From Sinonovacula constricta (Eukaryota; Mollusca; Bivalvia; Cardiida; Solecurtidae): DNA of 64,000 bases. Made by a program: the position numbers and the translations under genes. Location: positions 56,981,774 through 57,045,773 of the forward strand of contig CM017561.1 in the NCBI GenBank assembly GCA_007844125.1, given 5' to 3'. Under the pieces are notes generated by a model. It worked only from the letters and a program-made list of their open reading frames with translations. It was not told the origin of the DNA and searched no databases. Shown piece by piece: positions 35,801 to 50,800 of the stretch; position 1 is the first letter of the stretch, and each line of letters starts with the position of its first letter.

Positions 35801-38800
35801 TTACATCAACCTACTTCTCCAATCAGTGCAAGTGTAAACCACATGGTGAACAGTTGGCCTACTTTATACAAAAGGACACTTGCATTTAATTTGTGATTTC
35901 CAAATAAGTTATGCAGTATTTCTAGTCTTTGATTTGAAGCAGATGACTGATGCTTCTTTTCAATTGATTGATTTTTAAAAGGTTTCCATGACAACACCAT
36001 TTAGAATATTTATCTTTTTCAAATTAATATAAAAAAAAAAAATGTATTTTCTTTTTAGTTGTTGACAAAATGGGCTTTCATTTCCATTAGGTGTAGCTTT
36101 TATAAAAAAAATATAAAAAAAACTGTTTATTTTCATCATGTCCTGCTAAGAGTTATGCCATGTTTTAAAAAGAAACCTTGAAAATAATAAATCATTGAAA
36201 AACTAGAGCATAGAAATTGTTTATATAAAATATTACAGATGTATTATTATATGAAATCTAGTACTGAAACCAGACAAGCTAGTTTAAACTTGAATGTATC
36301 CTTAAGGAAAGGATACAAATTGAAAAGAACTACTGGTCCGTACCTTTAAATCCTTAATTGGATTATATTATGTTAATAGCGTACAATATGAATGAAATGT
36401 TACAAGTTGTGAGAACTGTAAACTTCCATGATCAGAAAGGTTGAGCATGGGTCTGCTCCACTTGTGTTTAACTGGTATGTTTGTCTGGTATGTTTGCCAA
36501 TATATTTTTTCTGACACAAACACTTTTATGGATTCATGAAGTGTAAGAGGTGATAAGTCATTGAAGTCAGCAGGGCACCCGTGGCGTAGTGGTAGAGTCA
36601 CCAACTTGTAACTCCTCTGACAGTTTAGGCTCTCACCGCATGGCCACAATAGCTCAATTGGTTGGGTCCACTTGCGGGTCGGGAGGTCGCGGGTTCAAAC
36701 CCCGGCCAAGTCAAAACCAAAGACTTTAAAGTTGGTAGTAGTGGATTTCCTCCTAACACTCGGGGCTAAGGGGACAGCATTACACCTGACTCGTTGACGT
36801 CAGTATAATGGACCGGCTGGGTTCAGTCCCTGGGCACCTCATAAGTGCCCCTGTGCTATAATGATAGAAATGTCCCTGCACAGTATCGGCAAAAATGCCA
36901 GCAAATCCTAATCATGCACAGGTTCGAGTCACATTTTGGGAGGACTTAATCTAGGAAAGTCTTCCAGCTGACCTGCAGAGCACTGGTGGTTCTGCCAAGA
37001 TATTTGTTTGGCGTCTTCCTCCATCAATCATTGCTATAATGATAATAATTAGTCACTGCGATGTATTCCAAAAACAAAACAAAGACAATCATTGAAGTCA
37101 TTTCCTGGGTCGAGTTTCATCTATTTGTTTTAAGTTACATCAAACTGGTGATATTGGCGATGTTCTGCTAATTCTTCTTGGAATATGACCCCCTGCATAT
37201 GTGTGGGTAGAACCATTGGCACAATGCATGTTAACTATCCCACTTGCAAGGTCTTGGCCAGACCAGGACTGGAATCCACTTGGTGAAGGGTTAAGGTGTT
37301 ACAATTAGAAGACTCTAACTTTTCAGCTACTGACAGTGCCATCTCTTGCAGAAAAAGGGATGAAGGTTTTATTCTCGCTGTGACTTGCTTAAAAAAGAAA
37401 GGATAGTGATATATATCAGTGCTGGTTTATATTCAAGTTTTAAGTAAAGTTCCAATTGGTCTCCAATCAAACACCTTGGATAATTTGTAAATCATCTCTC
37501 AGACATATGGCTGGAAAAACTCTGCAAAAATAAACTATGATGTCATTACAACAACAAATTTAACTATTTTTGTTTTCTTTTTGAAAATACAGTTATGGTT
37601 AAATATCTAATGAAATGTGAAATATAAATTGATAAATGAAAGTGTATAAGATGAAATAATACTATACACATTACCAAAAGCTTTTCTAAAGAATGTTTTT
37701 TCATTGCATATTATTATTCTGGTAGATAAAAAGTCCTGTTATTATCCAAGGAGTTCCAATTGACTGGTTTCATCTCAAGTGTTGTTTTAATGCTATCACA
37801 GTGATGTCAGCACTTTGATTATGCACACTTCTGATGAACAAAGTCACTGATTGAATGAAAGATTGTTTGTGGGACAAAGAACAAATGCTGAACATGGATA
37901 GGTTCCATATTTATTTACCTATCAGTAATTTGCTGGGTCATAGATTCATGACCATTAAAAGAGTGACTAGTCTTCTTTGTAAAAGCATCCTTGAAGCTTG
38001 AGGTTACGAGTTCAAATCCTGGTCAAAGGCTTTCCAAAGTTTAAAACAGTGGTCATGGTATGTGCTTTTCTCAAATAGGATATAAAACCAATTGCATCCT
38101 TCCACCTTGTTTTAGCTAGTCTTTTAGCATGTTTTGATGCACTTGACGTGTCTGCAAATGTGTACTAACAAGCAGACCCATCTATGACCCACTTCTATCT
38201 TTTCAAGGTCCTGTCTGTCTTATTGTAGTCATTAAAGTTAACATGTGGCATAGTTCAGAAAATGACTGATCAGGATCTACATTATTTTAGACTGTATCTT
38301 CTGAAATATCTCTAATTACCATACATGCAATTGTTTGCTTGTTACGTCTAAGAGTTATTTTCAAGTTTACCATGCCAAGGGTTAGAATATATGGCCATAT
38401 TCCCAAATTAACATACACTTCAGTGCCTACACCTTTTATCTGCATGAAAATTTAACACCCATTATCACCCACAAATTTCTATATCTTCCTCCATGCTCTG
38501 TATTCATATTAGTCGGCCCTTCAGCTAATTAACATAGTTATGTCATAATGGTTCACACTTGTGATCTTCAATGTACCCTACTTGCGGTTGTGTTCAAATA
38601 GTTTAATCACTTCAAAGTGTGTACCTAATTGCTCTAGAAAGACTTATAGAATAATCATGGTGGAATTAAATTATGGTCTGTCAGCAAGTTTTCTGCAAGT
38701 TTTTTTTTTTAATGTTTATTTCTATATTGCCCCATTGAATTCGAAAAATATAAAGTTGATAATCCCATTCATAAAACTTTGTCACCGAATACATGTTTGT

Positions 38801-41800
38801 GACATTCCACCTGCACAGTTATGGTCACAAGGTCACACGGGTTTGATTCCTGGGCCGCGACATACCAAAGTCATTAAAAATGGTAGTAGTATAGCTCCCT
38901 TGCTAATGCTCAGACAAATATAAGGGTAGTTCCACAACTTGTGGTCCCGGTGCCAGGATAATCTGACTGGGTGTGGTATCATGCCAGGTGTTCATGGCAT
39001 GCTATATACACTGAAGGAAGCACTATATCTGCTTTAAGTGGACACCATCTCCAAATAACTGAAATGCTGTTAGTGGAACGATAAACCCAATGAACAAACA
39101 AACAGTTATGGTCATAATGGCAACATGGAGTAAGTCCCCAGATATATATGTTGGTAGAACCACTGGCACACAGCAGGTTAGCTGGAAGATCTTCTCACAT
39201 GAAAGTTCTCAGTCAAACAGGGACTTCAACCCCCACATCAGTAACAAGTCGGCGACTAACTGCCTAACCACAAACAACCTCTGAATACATACATTTGTTT
39301 GATGTTAATTTCAGTAATAAAACTGATAATAAGTTTTTGTTGAATCACACCAACACAATTATGGTCATTTAAATAATTGTAAAAAAACCTACTACTTTCA
39401 CATTTTTGCCAAACTAAAGGTTCTTTTGAAAGATGCTATTTTCATGCATGAAAGAAAGATACTAATTTTATGTATCAGTGAGGGACAATATTTTCATGCA
39501 TTATTGAAATACACTATTATCATGTGTAAATGAAAGGCAATAATTTTTTATGCATAAGTGAAAAGGAAAGACAATATTTACATGCATAAATGTAAGACAG
39601 TATTTACGTGCATAAATGAAAGACAATATTTACATGCATAAATGTGAGACAATATTTTCATGCATAAATGTAAGGCAATATTTTCATGCATAAATGTAAG
39701 ACAATATTTACATGCATAAATGTGAGACAGTATTTTCATGCATAAATGAAAGACAATATTTTCATGCATAAAATGTAAGACAATATTGTCATGGGTAAGA
39801 CGGGTACTTCTGCTTTTACTTCTTACTATTGATTATTCAGTTCTGTTCAAAGTTAAATTAAGTTCTGCTTTTTGTGCAAAAGATAAAAATTAACTGCATA
39901 AGGATTTACAGGCATCTTTTCTTGGAGGTGCCTGCGGGTGAGTGGTTATAAGTTTACTGCTTGTACCTTTTCACATACTCAAACTGGATTCGAGTCCCAG
40001 TCATGGTGAGAATTTTTATCGTGTGATTATTGGTCCGTCCTGAAAAGTTGTCTTGGATCCTTGTCCACCTATTTGACCATGATTGTGTAGGGCTACATTC
40101 ACTATGTATCTGTCCAAATATATTGCTCATAATGTTCTTACTAGAGTAACTACTTAGTATTTTTAGCAGCTGTCTCTGTTTTTTGACTGGACAAGAAATA
40201 GCCAATTTTACCATGATTGCATAGCCCAATGTATCTGTGTCCAGACATCTTATTCATCCCTTACAACAGTAACTACATTGTATTTTAAGCAGTTTTTAGA
40301 CTGCAATTATCAACTGCTTTACTCAGCAGGGATGTTACAAGGGTTGTTAAGTGGGGAAGAAACATTGGTAAATGACCCTAACAGCTTCTGTTGGATAATT
40401 TGTTGACAATTTAATCAGCAGCATCAGCAGGAGATTGTCTGAGCTGAAGATTAGGCTGTTGTAGTTTTTCTGTATCGATTGTTGAATTTAATTGTTGTGC
40501 TCAAGGTCACAAAGATGGTAAGGTGATGAGGGAGGAGGGGCGTTAAAAAAGGATGAAGGTCATTCAAGCCTTTAAATGAACTGGCAAGGATGATTGATAG
40601 CAAAGCCAGTGAATAGCTGGGGGAAAGTAATTTTTACACACACATCGGAGATATATGATCGGAGGATTTATTGTTAATTTTTGATTTTGTAACCCTTAAC
40701 CATAAATATAAGATTGTTATTAGATTGTTATTATGGGTTGTTGTTTAGTAATCTTTACCCTTAAAGAAGAAATACCCATTTATGGTTTGCGGATCGGGAG
40801 GTCGCGGGTTCAAACCCCAGCTGGTCAAACCAAAGACTTTAAAAATGGTGGTGGTGGCTTCCCTCCAAATGCTCTGGGCTAAGGGGACAGCATTATGCCT
40901 GACATGTCGGTGTCAGTATAATGGACCGGCCAGGTTCCGTCCCTGGGCACCTCATAAGTGCCCTTGTGGTATAATGATAGAAATGTCTTTGCACAGTATC
41001 GTCAAAAATGCCGGCAAATCCCATCCCATTTATGGTCAAAAAGTTTGTCCTTTATAGTCATGAACAGGGAAAGAAAATTGATTTGAGAAAATTATTTTAA
41101 AGTTTAATATATGCCCAGTTCAATTTAAGAAAACGTTCTGTTCTAATAATATGTGGGTTTGGGGTTTTTTACCGGTTTTTCATCTCGATCGTTCTGGAGT
41201 ATTATATGTCAACTTGGCATTGAAATATGTTTGTTTAATTGCACTTTAGTATAGTAATAAATAAGTGCTGATGCATTCAAAATAAAAGTTGATTTACTGA
41301 TGACTTACCCATTGTTTTCATTGATCAGAATGTATACCTTGCCCTGCACAATACTCAAGTTGTATAAAGTTATGTGCCTTAGTGACAAGTGGAGGGTGTA
41401 TACCTTGCCCTGCACAATATTGAAGTTGTTGTATAAAGTTATGTCTCTTAGTGACAAGTGGAGGGTGTATTCCTTGCCCGGCACAATATTGAAGTTGTTG
41501 TATAAAGTTATGTTTCTTAGTGACAAGGGGAGGGTGTATACCTTGCCCTGCACAATATTGAAGTTGTTTATATAAAGTTATGTCCGTTAGTGACAAGTGG
41601 AGGGTGTATACATGTACCTTGCCCTGCACAATATTGAAGTTGTTGTATAAAGTTATGTCTCTTAGTGACAAGTGGAGAGTGTATACCTTGCCCTCCACAA
41701 TATTGAAGTTGTTGTATAAAGTTATGTCCATTAGTGACAAGTGGAGGATGTATACCTTGCCCTGCACAATATTGAAGTTATTTTATAAAGTTATGTCCAT

Positions 41801-44800
41801 TAGTGACAAGTGGAGGATGTATACCTTGCCCTGCACAATATTGAAGTTATTTTATAAAGTTATGTCCATTAGTGACAAGTGGAGGATGTATACCTTGCCC
41901 TGCACAATATTGAAGTTATTTTATAAAGTTATGTCCATTAGTGACAAGTGGAGGATGTATACCTTGCCCTGCACAATATTGAAGTTATTTTATAAAGTTA
42001 TGTCCATTAGTGACAAGTGGAGGATGTATACCTTGACCTGCATAATATTGAAGTTGTTGTATAAAGTTATGTCCTGTAGTGACAAGTGGAGGGTTCGAGT
42101 CCTTGTTTGAGAGAATGACTTTAGGAGGCCTTCCAACTGACATGCAGTGTGACAGTAGTTCTCTGTAGACATTAAAATGTGGGGTCTTACTCCTCGAATA
42201 AAATTGAACATCGCGTAATGACGGTTGCAAATTGTCTCAAAAGACATACAGCGGTTTATTTTCTTATTCAATAAGTTTAATCCAAACTTTACAATAGAAA
42301 TAAGTCTGATATTTATTCAGAAATGTGTTGCATAACCATCTGTGTCTAGGTACCGAACCTGGTAGCAAATATGAAGTGCGTCGCCTTCAGGTACAGAAGG
42401 CCAAAGTTCGAACCTGGGCCACAACATATCAATGTCCTGAAAATGGTGTTGATATAGCTCTCTTGCTGAAGTTTAAGCAAATATAAGGGAAGTTCCACAA
42501 CTGATTGGCCCGGTGTCGGGATAATGTGACTGTGTGTGGTTTCATACCAGGTGTATTTTATACACAGTGAAAGTAGCACTAAACCTGCTTCAAGTGAACA
42601 CCATCTCCAGAAAACTGAAGTACTGTTTGCGGGACCAAATAAACAAACAAAAAACTTCCTGGGTCTTAATTTGGGTTGGCCAGCAACAATTAAACAGCAA
42701 CAGGGTTGTACAGTTTGATCACTACCTTTTTTTTACACATAATTTTAAAGAAACAAATATGCTTTTATTGTCATACTAAAACATTTTTCTCTTTGTTCTA
42801 CCTGTTTCAGCTGCCACACGTGCTGGTGAACTGTGTAGAATGCTACAATGCCCGATTCCTGTATGAGCATATTTTAAACTCTCTCAATGGAGAGCTTGAC
42901 ATGCCCACAGAGAGGTCAGAGGTCATCAAGTGTGAAAACATGAATGATTTTGTGCGTCTGCTTCGATGCATCATTGCAGATAAGGATCTAGAATCGCAGA
43001 CTATGTATATAGTATGTATTATTATTATTTATTATGTTTGTTGTTGTTTTTTCTTTACATTTTATGGGTCCCATTTTGTATGTTCAAGAGTCGGTAAGTA
43101 TTAGGATGCAGGTCAAGCAATATGGGATACAATACAATACAGAGCATACACAATGTAAAAGACAAAAGCATGTAAGGAACAATGTAGCTTGTTTGTACCA
43201 ATAAACACAAGGCATGTTCCTAAGTTTTGTAAAAAAAAAATTGTCATAAATGTATGATATCGGTACACTTTAATTTTGTAAATGAGCTTAAAATTTTGTA
43301 TGATTAAAAAATGCACCAGAGTATAAATCTGAGAAAAAAAAATATATTTTTTTAATATCTGCATGTTTTGTTTCTAAAGTTCATATAAAGATTGTTTGTA
43401 AATGCTTGTTGGCATTGCTTTTATATTTGTGTATGTTATTTTAATATATGCATTGAGGTGTATATGTGATGAATGTTAGAGATACATTTACAGTTTAGGC
43501 TTATGTTGACCTTAAACACTGCTGGGAGCTTATGGTCAGGGTTGTTGGGTAATAAACATATTTCAATATGCGGAACATGTTACGTCACCCACCGCATTGG
43601 GTGCAGGTGATAAGAAGTAGGCGGGATAATTTGATATGGTGGACTGTTCCTATGTTGACTACAATGGTGAGTCAGAGGCAGAGCAGGAATGCTTATGCAG
43701 AAAAATTCCTTCTGAAAAACGTAATTAGAAAATTATAATTGCTATAATCTAATGATTATTTTATTATAGGTTATTTTACACTGAAATGTCCAATGCGGAA
43801 ATACATTTGGACAAGTGCCCAAATTGATAAGTGTAACTTCAGTGTAAAATGACCTTTTTCTTCTATATCCATCGTTTCTATTGTGGACTTAATATCATAC
43901 ACTTGATTATACTTATGTTATTACTATTTTGGGTTTATAAACAAAACATACTTTTGAAACTTTTCTGGATTTACAAATAACAGAGGTGTAACAAATAACA
44001 GAGCTGTAACAAATAACAGGTGTAACTAATAACAGATGTGTAAAAAATATATTATTCTATGTCCATTTATGTCTTCCTCTGAAGTATTTTAACAGATGCT
44101 CTCTTTTTTTTGTTTACAATTGAGCACTGACTAATGTTTTCGTTCGTTGAGCTGCTTGAAACATGCTCTCTTATTATATATAATACGTAATGTAAAGCGC
44201 TTACATTCATCGATTTCATCTGGATTTATACTCATTAATAAATTTTATCGCTTATTGTGTCTGAGATGTTGAGATTGCTGTCCAGTAATGTAATATATTT
44301 GGACAATATACTGTCCAATACAGCTATGTACATGTGATACGTATCTACTGCATTCATTAGTAAAAAGATACATAGATATAGACATAGAATAAATCAATTT
44401 ATTGGTTTAATCTTTAAACATATCATAGATATAGACAAAGAATAAATCAATTTATTGGTTTAATCTTTAAACATATCATAGATATAGACATAGAATAAAT
44501 CAATTTATTGGTTTAATCTTAAACATATCATAGATATAGACATAGAATAAATCAATTTATTGGTTTAATCTTAAACATATCATAGATATAGACAAAGAAT
44601 AAATCAATTTATTGGTTTAATCTTTAAACATATCATAGATATAGACATAGAATAAATCAATTTATTGGTTTAATCTTAAACATATCATAGATATAGACAT
44701 AGAATAAATCAATTTATTGGTTTAATCTTAAACATATCATAGATATAGACAAAGAATAAATCAATTTATTGGTTTAATCTTAAACATATCATAGATATAG

Positions 44801-47800
44801 ACATAGAATAAATCAATTTATTGGTTTAATCTTAAACATATCATAGATATAGACATAGAATAAATCAATTTATTGGTTTAATCTTTAAACATATCATAGA
44901 TATTGACATAGAATAAACTAATTTATTGGTTTAATCTTTAAACATATCATAGATATAGACAAAGAATAAATCAATTTATTGGTTTAATCTTTAAACATAT
45001 AGATATAGACATAGAATAAATCAATTTATTGGTTTAATCTTTAAACATATCATAGATATAGACAAAGAATAAATCAATTTATTGGTTTAATCTTTAAACA
45101 TATAGATATAGACATAGAATAAATCAATTTATTGGTTTAATCTTTAAACATATCATAGATATAGACAAAGAATAAATCAATTTATTGGTTTAATCTTTAA
45201 ACATATAGATATAGACATAGAATAAATCAATTTATTGGTTTAATCTTTAAACATATCATAGATATAGACATAGAATAAATCAATTTATTGGTTTAATCTT
45301 TAAACATATCATAGATATAAACATAGAATAAATTAATTTATTGGTTTAATCTTAAACATATCATAGATATAGACATAGAATAAATTAATTTATTGGTTAA
45401 ATCTTAAACATTATGTGCAAACAGTACACATAACAGACAAGCATCCTGAGGTCCAGACTGGGTATAAAAATTTTATGATTAATTGGTCCCATCGATAAAA
45501 AAAAAAATCGAAACAAAATTATAAAAGCTACATTTGTTAATAATTCCAATATTCCATGTGGGCATCAAAACAGTTTGGTCATGTTATGCTACATGTACAA
45601 CAAGGTGGTAAAAATTAATTAGCAGACAATTGGAAATAGTATTGTTTTTTTTTTTGTTACATCACACCGACACATTTATGGTCATATTGGTGACGTCCAG
45701 CTAATGGTTGGCGAAGGAAGACCCCAGACTTATATCTGGGTAGAACCACCTGTGCACCGCAGGTTAGCTGGAAAACTTCCCATATGAAAGTTCTCGTCCT
45801 GACCAGGACGCGAACCCATGCATTGAGGAGCTGAGGGGTTTCAAATCATCGACTCTAACGGCTCGGCCACGGGCGCCACCGAAATAGTATGGTACTAGTA
45901 CTTAAAGCAAAAAGAATAATTTGGTGAAGACAAGAAAGTTACAAGACAAACAAGTTAGTTTTTTATCATTTCGTAACTGATTATGTCAATGTTGTTTAAT
46001 ATTTTTATGTTTTTTCATGTTGATGAATGCTTAACTATTTTAAATCTGTCTTTTTGATTTTGTTATTTAAATAATTCATAATTTGAATAATCACTTTGTC
46101 AAAAAGCTTTAAAAAAGTATAGCTAAAAACAAAATTTTAAAAACGTAAAGTGCAATAATGATAATTAAAAATCAAAAACATTATGACCCATTAATAGCTA
46201 TCGTCCTAATTGAAACACCAACATACATGTGTTTGTTTGTTGCATAGAAACTTCCTTTACATCATAGACAATGTGTACTTCATTGTCAAAATGAAGAATG
46301 CATGTTTGTGCATTCTTCCATGTGTGTGTTCTTACATGCATGCATTCATCCAATTATCCTGTTTGCCTATCAAGGCTGAAACTTCAACATGAGTAGAGCA
46401 ATTGTTAAATACAATAGCTTCCTTCAATGTTTGTCACCATAAGGTTGTCTATTGGACACGAGAACAAGATCAGCTGCTCTAAAGTTAAGCTTATACTTGC
46501 AGGGTCAAAGGTTAATTTTTTTTTAATTTATTTATTTATTTATTTTTTGTGATTGTGTCAAATTTGACTTCACTCTTGCTTGCCTGAGCAAAAATTTTGT
46601 GACGGATTTTAAAAAGCCTACAAATATTTACCATCATTAGCAGAGTTTTATACAAGAACCTGATTGATAGGTCAAAGGTCAGGGTTATACTTAGGGGCAG
46701 GCCAGACATCAACATTGAGTAAAAATTTGCTTGTATACTAAACATAGAAGGATTAACAACTTACAGATATTATTTTCTTTGAGACAGGATGAGGCAGAGT
46801 ATTGCTTACACGAAACAAGTAAAATGTTGAAAGTCATAGTCAAAGGTCAATATTTAGTGCTTTTTCATTTTTTGGATCAATGTTATTTAATATGTTCCCC
46901 ATGGGCTTAAGGTTTTCAATTAATAAATGGTCATTGCAGATAAAGATCTTGTATAGGGTATGTAATTTTTAATGTCTATTTAATGCAATTGTAAACTAAC
47001 AATTACCGAAAGATTGTTGATAAAGTGTCTTGTTACTAGATGAGAAGTCATTCTAATTTTATCCTGTAAATTGATCTTCCCAGGCAAACATTGAACATTC
47101 AGATCAGCCTGGTGCAGGTGGGAAGGTTTGGGTAGTTGTTGTTTTTATAGGGGTCTGCACTTTGGGATGCCAATTCTGTACAGATACATGTATGACCTGA
47201 CCTTTGCAAAATTTTGCATAAGTAAGACAATTTTTAAAAGATAGTAAATTTATAACTAACAAGATTAGAATGTATGTGTAATTTACAAATCGTAATCAAC
47301 ATATATAAAATCATAATGGCCTTTTATAACTTTTGATTGCAAAATTCTCATTCAGTAACCTAATAATGGCTTTTGAATGGTGTTAAGTCTTGTCCCTACA
47401 TTCTGTGTAAACAATTGTTGTTTTGCCCTAACAGTTGTTTTTTGAATACATTGATGTATATATACAATTATATTAAATTTATTTCTTTGTACCTGTAGTT
47501 TGTTGTTGTGTTTTGTTGGTACACTCACTTTCTGCTGCAGAAATCAAGGGAAATTTCACAAGATATTAAAATTGTTATTATATATTTAAAACTTTTAACT
47601 AAGACTAAGCTAATACATTGATTTTTGTAAAATTTTCAATGTTCATCACATTTTCAAAATTTTTAGTTCAATAATCATTATAATTTCAATAATTTAGACC
47701 ATTAACTTTTAGTTTTGACATACAGATGTATGTGTAATGAGAGGTCTATTTTGCTAGGTTCTTGATAAGGCGGAACGTCTTCGAGACATGGATGCCAACA

Positions 47801-50800
47801 TCCTACCTGCCTTCCTGAGGCTGCAAGAACTGGTGAGTTTAAAATGATAGTACCACCCCCCCCCCCAACCGCCTCATTAAGCAGCCTAAAATGTGATCTA
47901 AGCAGCTAAACTGGCTGTCTGGAGTCTCTTAATGAAAACACAGTATATGTTTCATTAAAACTCCAGCAGAGTATGTATATTTCAAGTTTTTAATGAATTT
48001 AAAGCTCTTGTACCATAAAACAAGCAGCAATAACTTTTAAGCATGTCCATATAACTTTCACAGTTGACTTCTTCTGAATGAATGTTTTATATTTACTGCA
48101 TGAAATTCATGGTCAGACAACCGTGCATTGTAAATCAAAGTTGTATAAGGTTTTCATCAAACCATCTGTTTCGTTGCCGTATGACTTATCAAGTGTCGGT
48201 GTGCCGTAAAACCCAAATACAAACCAACTGTAATATTCATCCCGGATACACTTTCTTATCTGATGTCACGAGTGCATACCAGAAATGTTTTTTGGCACTC
48301 CTATCACAAAATACCATCAAGTTTTACCTTTTTCTGTTGTTTATACAGGCATTACACCAGTCTGACTATTAGTAAGTAAAAAATGAATAAATTAAACTTT
48401 TTACCTATTCAGTGCAATATTCTGTAACAGCCTTTAAAAATATGGAATTCCATTTTGGTTTTTAATTGCAGTTAAATGCAAAAAGAGTTGTCTGGTTCAA
48501 ACTTATATGAGAAAATTATTTATCAAGTGTTGTGATATTTTATATTATGTTGTTAAAGTGATTGCCATTTTTTTTATTTTTTTAAAAACTGCTCCATTTA
48601 TGAGTGGATCAGATTGATTTATTTCTTTCTGAAACCATAAAAATCAGCAGTGATTTATTGGATTTAGATGAAACTTTGTGGAAAGATTTATAAAAACAGG
48701 AAAATTATATGTGTTAAGTGCTTTAATGTTCCATGAATGGTGTTTGAAATCAAGCATCAAATATTTATGCCATCTTCCAAGAAGATGGGGCATATATTGC
48801 AGATATAATTCAGTAGAGCACTTTGTTTTAGATGTATATCTTGAGAACATGTGAGATAGGTGCTTTGGTCATGAAAATTAAATAACTACCGTTAGTGTTG
48901 GTTTCAGTGATGCAAAGGTCATGGTCACAATGACCGTTAACATGATTTCAGAATTAAATTAATATTTAGAGAATGTTTGAGCTAAAAATCATCAAAATTG
49001 GGTAGTAACATTCATAATAATTAGTCGATGATTCCTCTTAGTTTTAGTGGTAAAAAGGTCAAGATCACAATGACCTTTTAAATTATTGGCTTTAAGGTTG
49101 GAATGATGGGCCTATTTTTAGGCTGTTTTTAGGGCCGAAATTTGGCCCCATTCCCGACATGAAAAAGTATATATTTTTTGCCAATTTCAAAATTCCCATC
49201 AACAATTGACTTTACTTTTGAAAATATTTTTTTTCTTATAAAAATCAAATGCTAGCAATGTTTCTGCATCAAAGATTGTGTTTTTGTTAATATTTTCCGC
49301 ATTACTAATGTTTTTGAAATATCTGAAAATGTTCCTCTGCTTGAAAAGACCCACCAGTCCTTCCCTCAGAAAATCCCCAAATGGCTGAATGACCCCAATG
49401 AAAATATAATATCAGGTCTTCTGATGACTCCTAAATTGTGTGGCATTAACAGTTTACTTCTGAACATGTTAAAGGCTACAGTGTTTATCCAATCTTCATC
49501 AAACTTGGTCAAACTGTTTGTGTGCAAGATATCTTGGATGAGTTTGTTATTGCATCAAGTAGAGTCAAATTTTAGACAAACCTTGTGAACAAGCTAGAGA
49601 CCACATTTATGGCCTAATCTTCACTAAACTTGGCCAAAATGTTTGCCTGCATAAAATCTTGATAGAATTCATAACTAGGTCACATAGAGTCACAAAGTAG
49701 GTCCCTAGGTCAAATCTGTAAAAAAAAGAAAAAATCTTTTGAACACATTAGAGGCCACATTTACAGCCCAATCTTCACCAAATTTGGTCAGAATGTTTGC
49801 CTGCATAGAATCTTAAATTATTGTATACCTGGGTCGCGTGGGGTCAGAAAGTAGGTCACTAGGTCAAATATTAGAAAAACCTTGTGAACACACTCCAGGC
49901 CACATCTATGGTCCAATCTTTACCAAGCTTGGTCAGAACGTTTCTCTGCATGAAATTTTGGATGATTTTATCATTGGGTCATGTTGGGTCAAAAGTAGGT
50001 CCACATTTATGGCCCAATCTTCACCAAACCTAGTCAGATAGTTGCCTGCATTAAGTCTTAGATTAGTTCGTAACTGATTCACGCGGGGTGAGAAAGCAGA
50101 TCACTAGGTCAAATCTTAGAAAAACCCATGAACACAGTATAGGATACATTTATAGCCCAATTGTCACTTAACATGGCAAGAATATTTGCTTGCAAGAAAT
50201 CATGGTTGAGTTTTTATCTAGATCACATGCTGTCAAAAACTAGGTCACTAGATCAAATTTTTAGAAAATAAACTTGTGAAAACTCTTAGAGGCCACATTT
50301 GTGGCTAAATCTTCACCAAACTTGGCCAGAATGTTTGCCTGTATGAAATCTTAGATATGTTTTGAACTGGGTCACGTGGATTCAGTAAGTCACTAGGTAA
50401 AATTCTAGAAAATGTTACCATTCCAATGGTCACATTTATGGTTTAGTCTCTACCAAATATTTCTAACTTAAATAACTCTCAATTACTTGATGCCAGAAAT
50501 GAGCCAACTTAAAGCCCATGTCCTCAGGTGAGCGATTAAAGGCCATCATGGCCCTCTTGTTAGATGAAGTCCCCATTGTTCTTATTTATAGGTTAGACCA
50601 GAATAACAATTAAAGCAATTCATTTCATGACTTGTATAGTCTTATTATTATTGCCTGAAAATTTCCTGCCAAATGCTGTTTTTTGGTTCCTTACATTCTT
50701 GTAGAGATTAAAGTGTAACATGCCCACTTGCCAGTACAAAAACATATTTTCTATCTGAGCCACACTAAGCAGTTTGCTTCTTAGCTTAAGTCATAAAAGA

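Noticed and set aside
41580..42110. 176-codon plus-strand frame
   Set aside because: Entirely the 69-bp tandem repeat; openness follows from a unit length divisible by three, and the minus strand is equally open.
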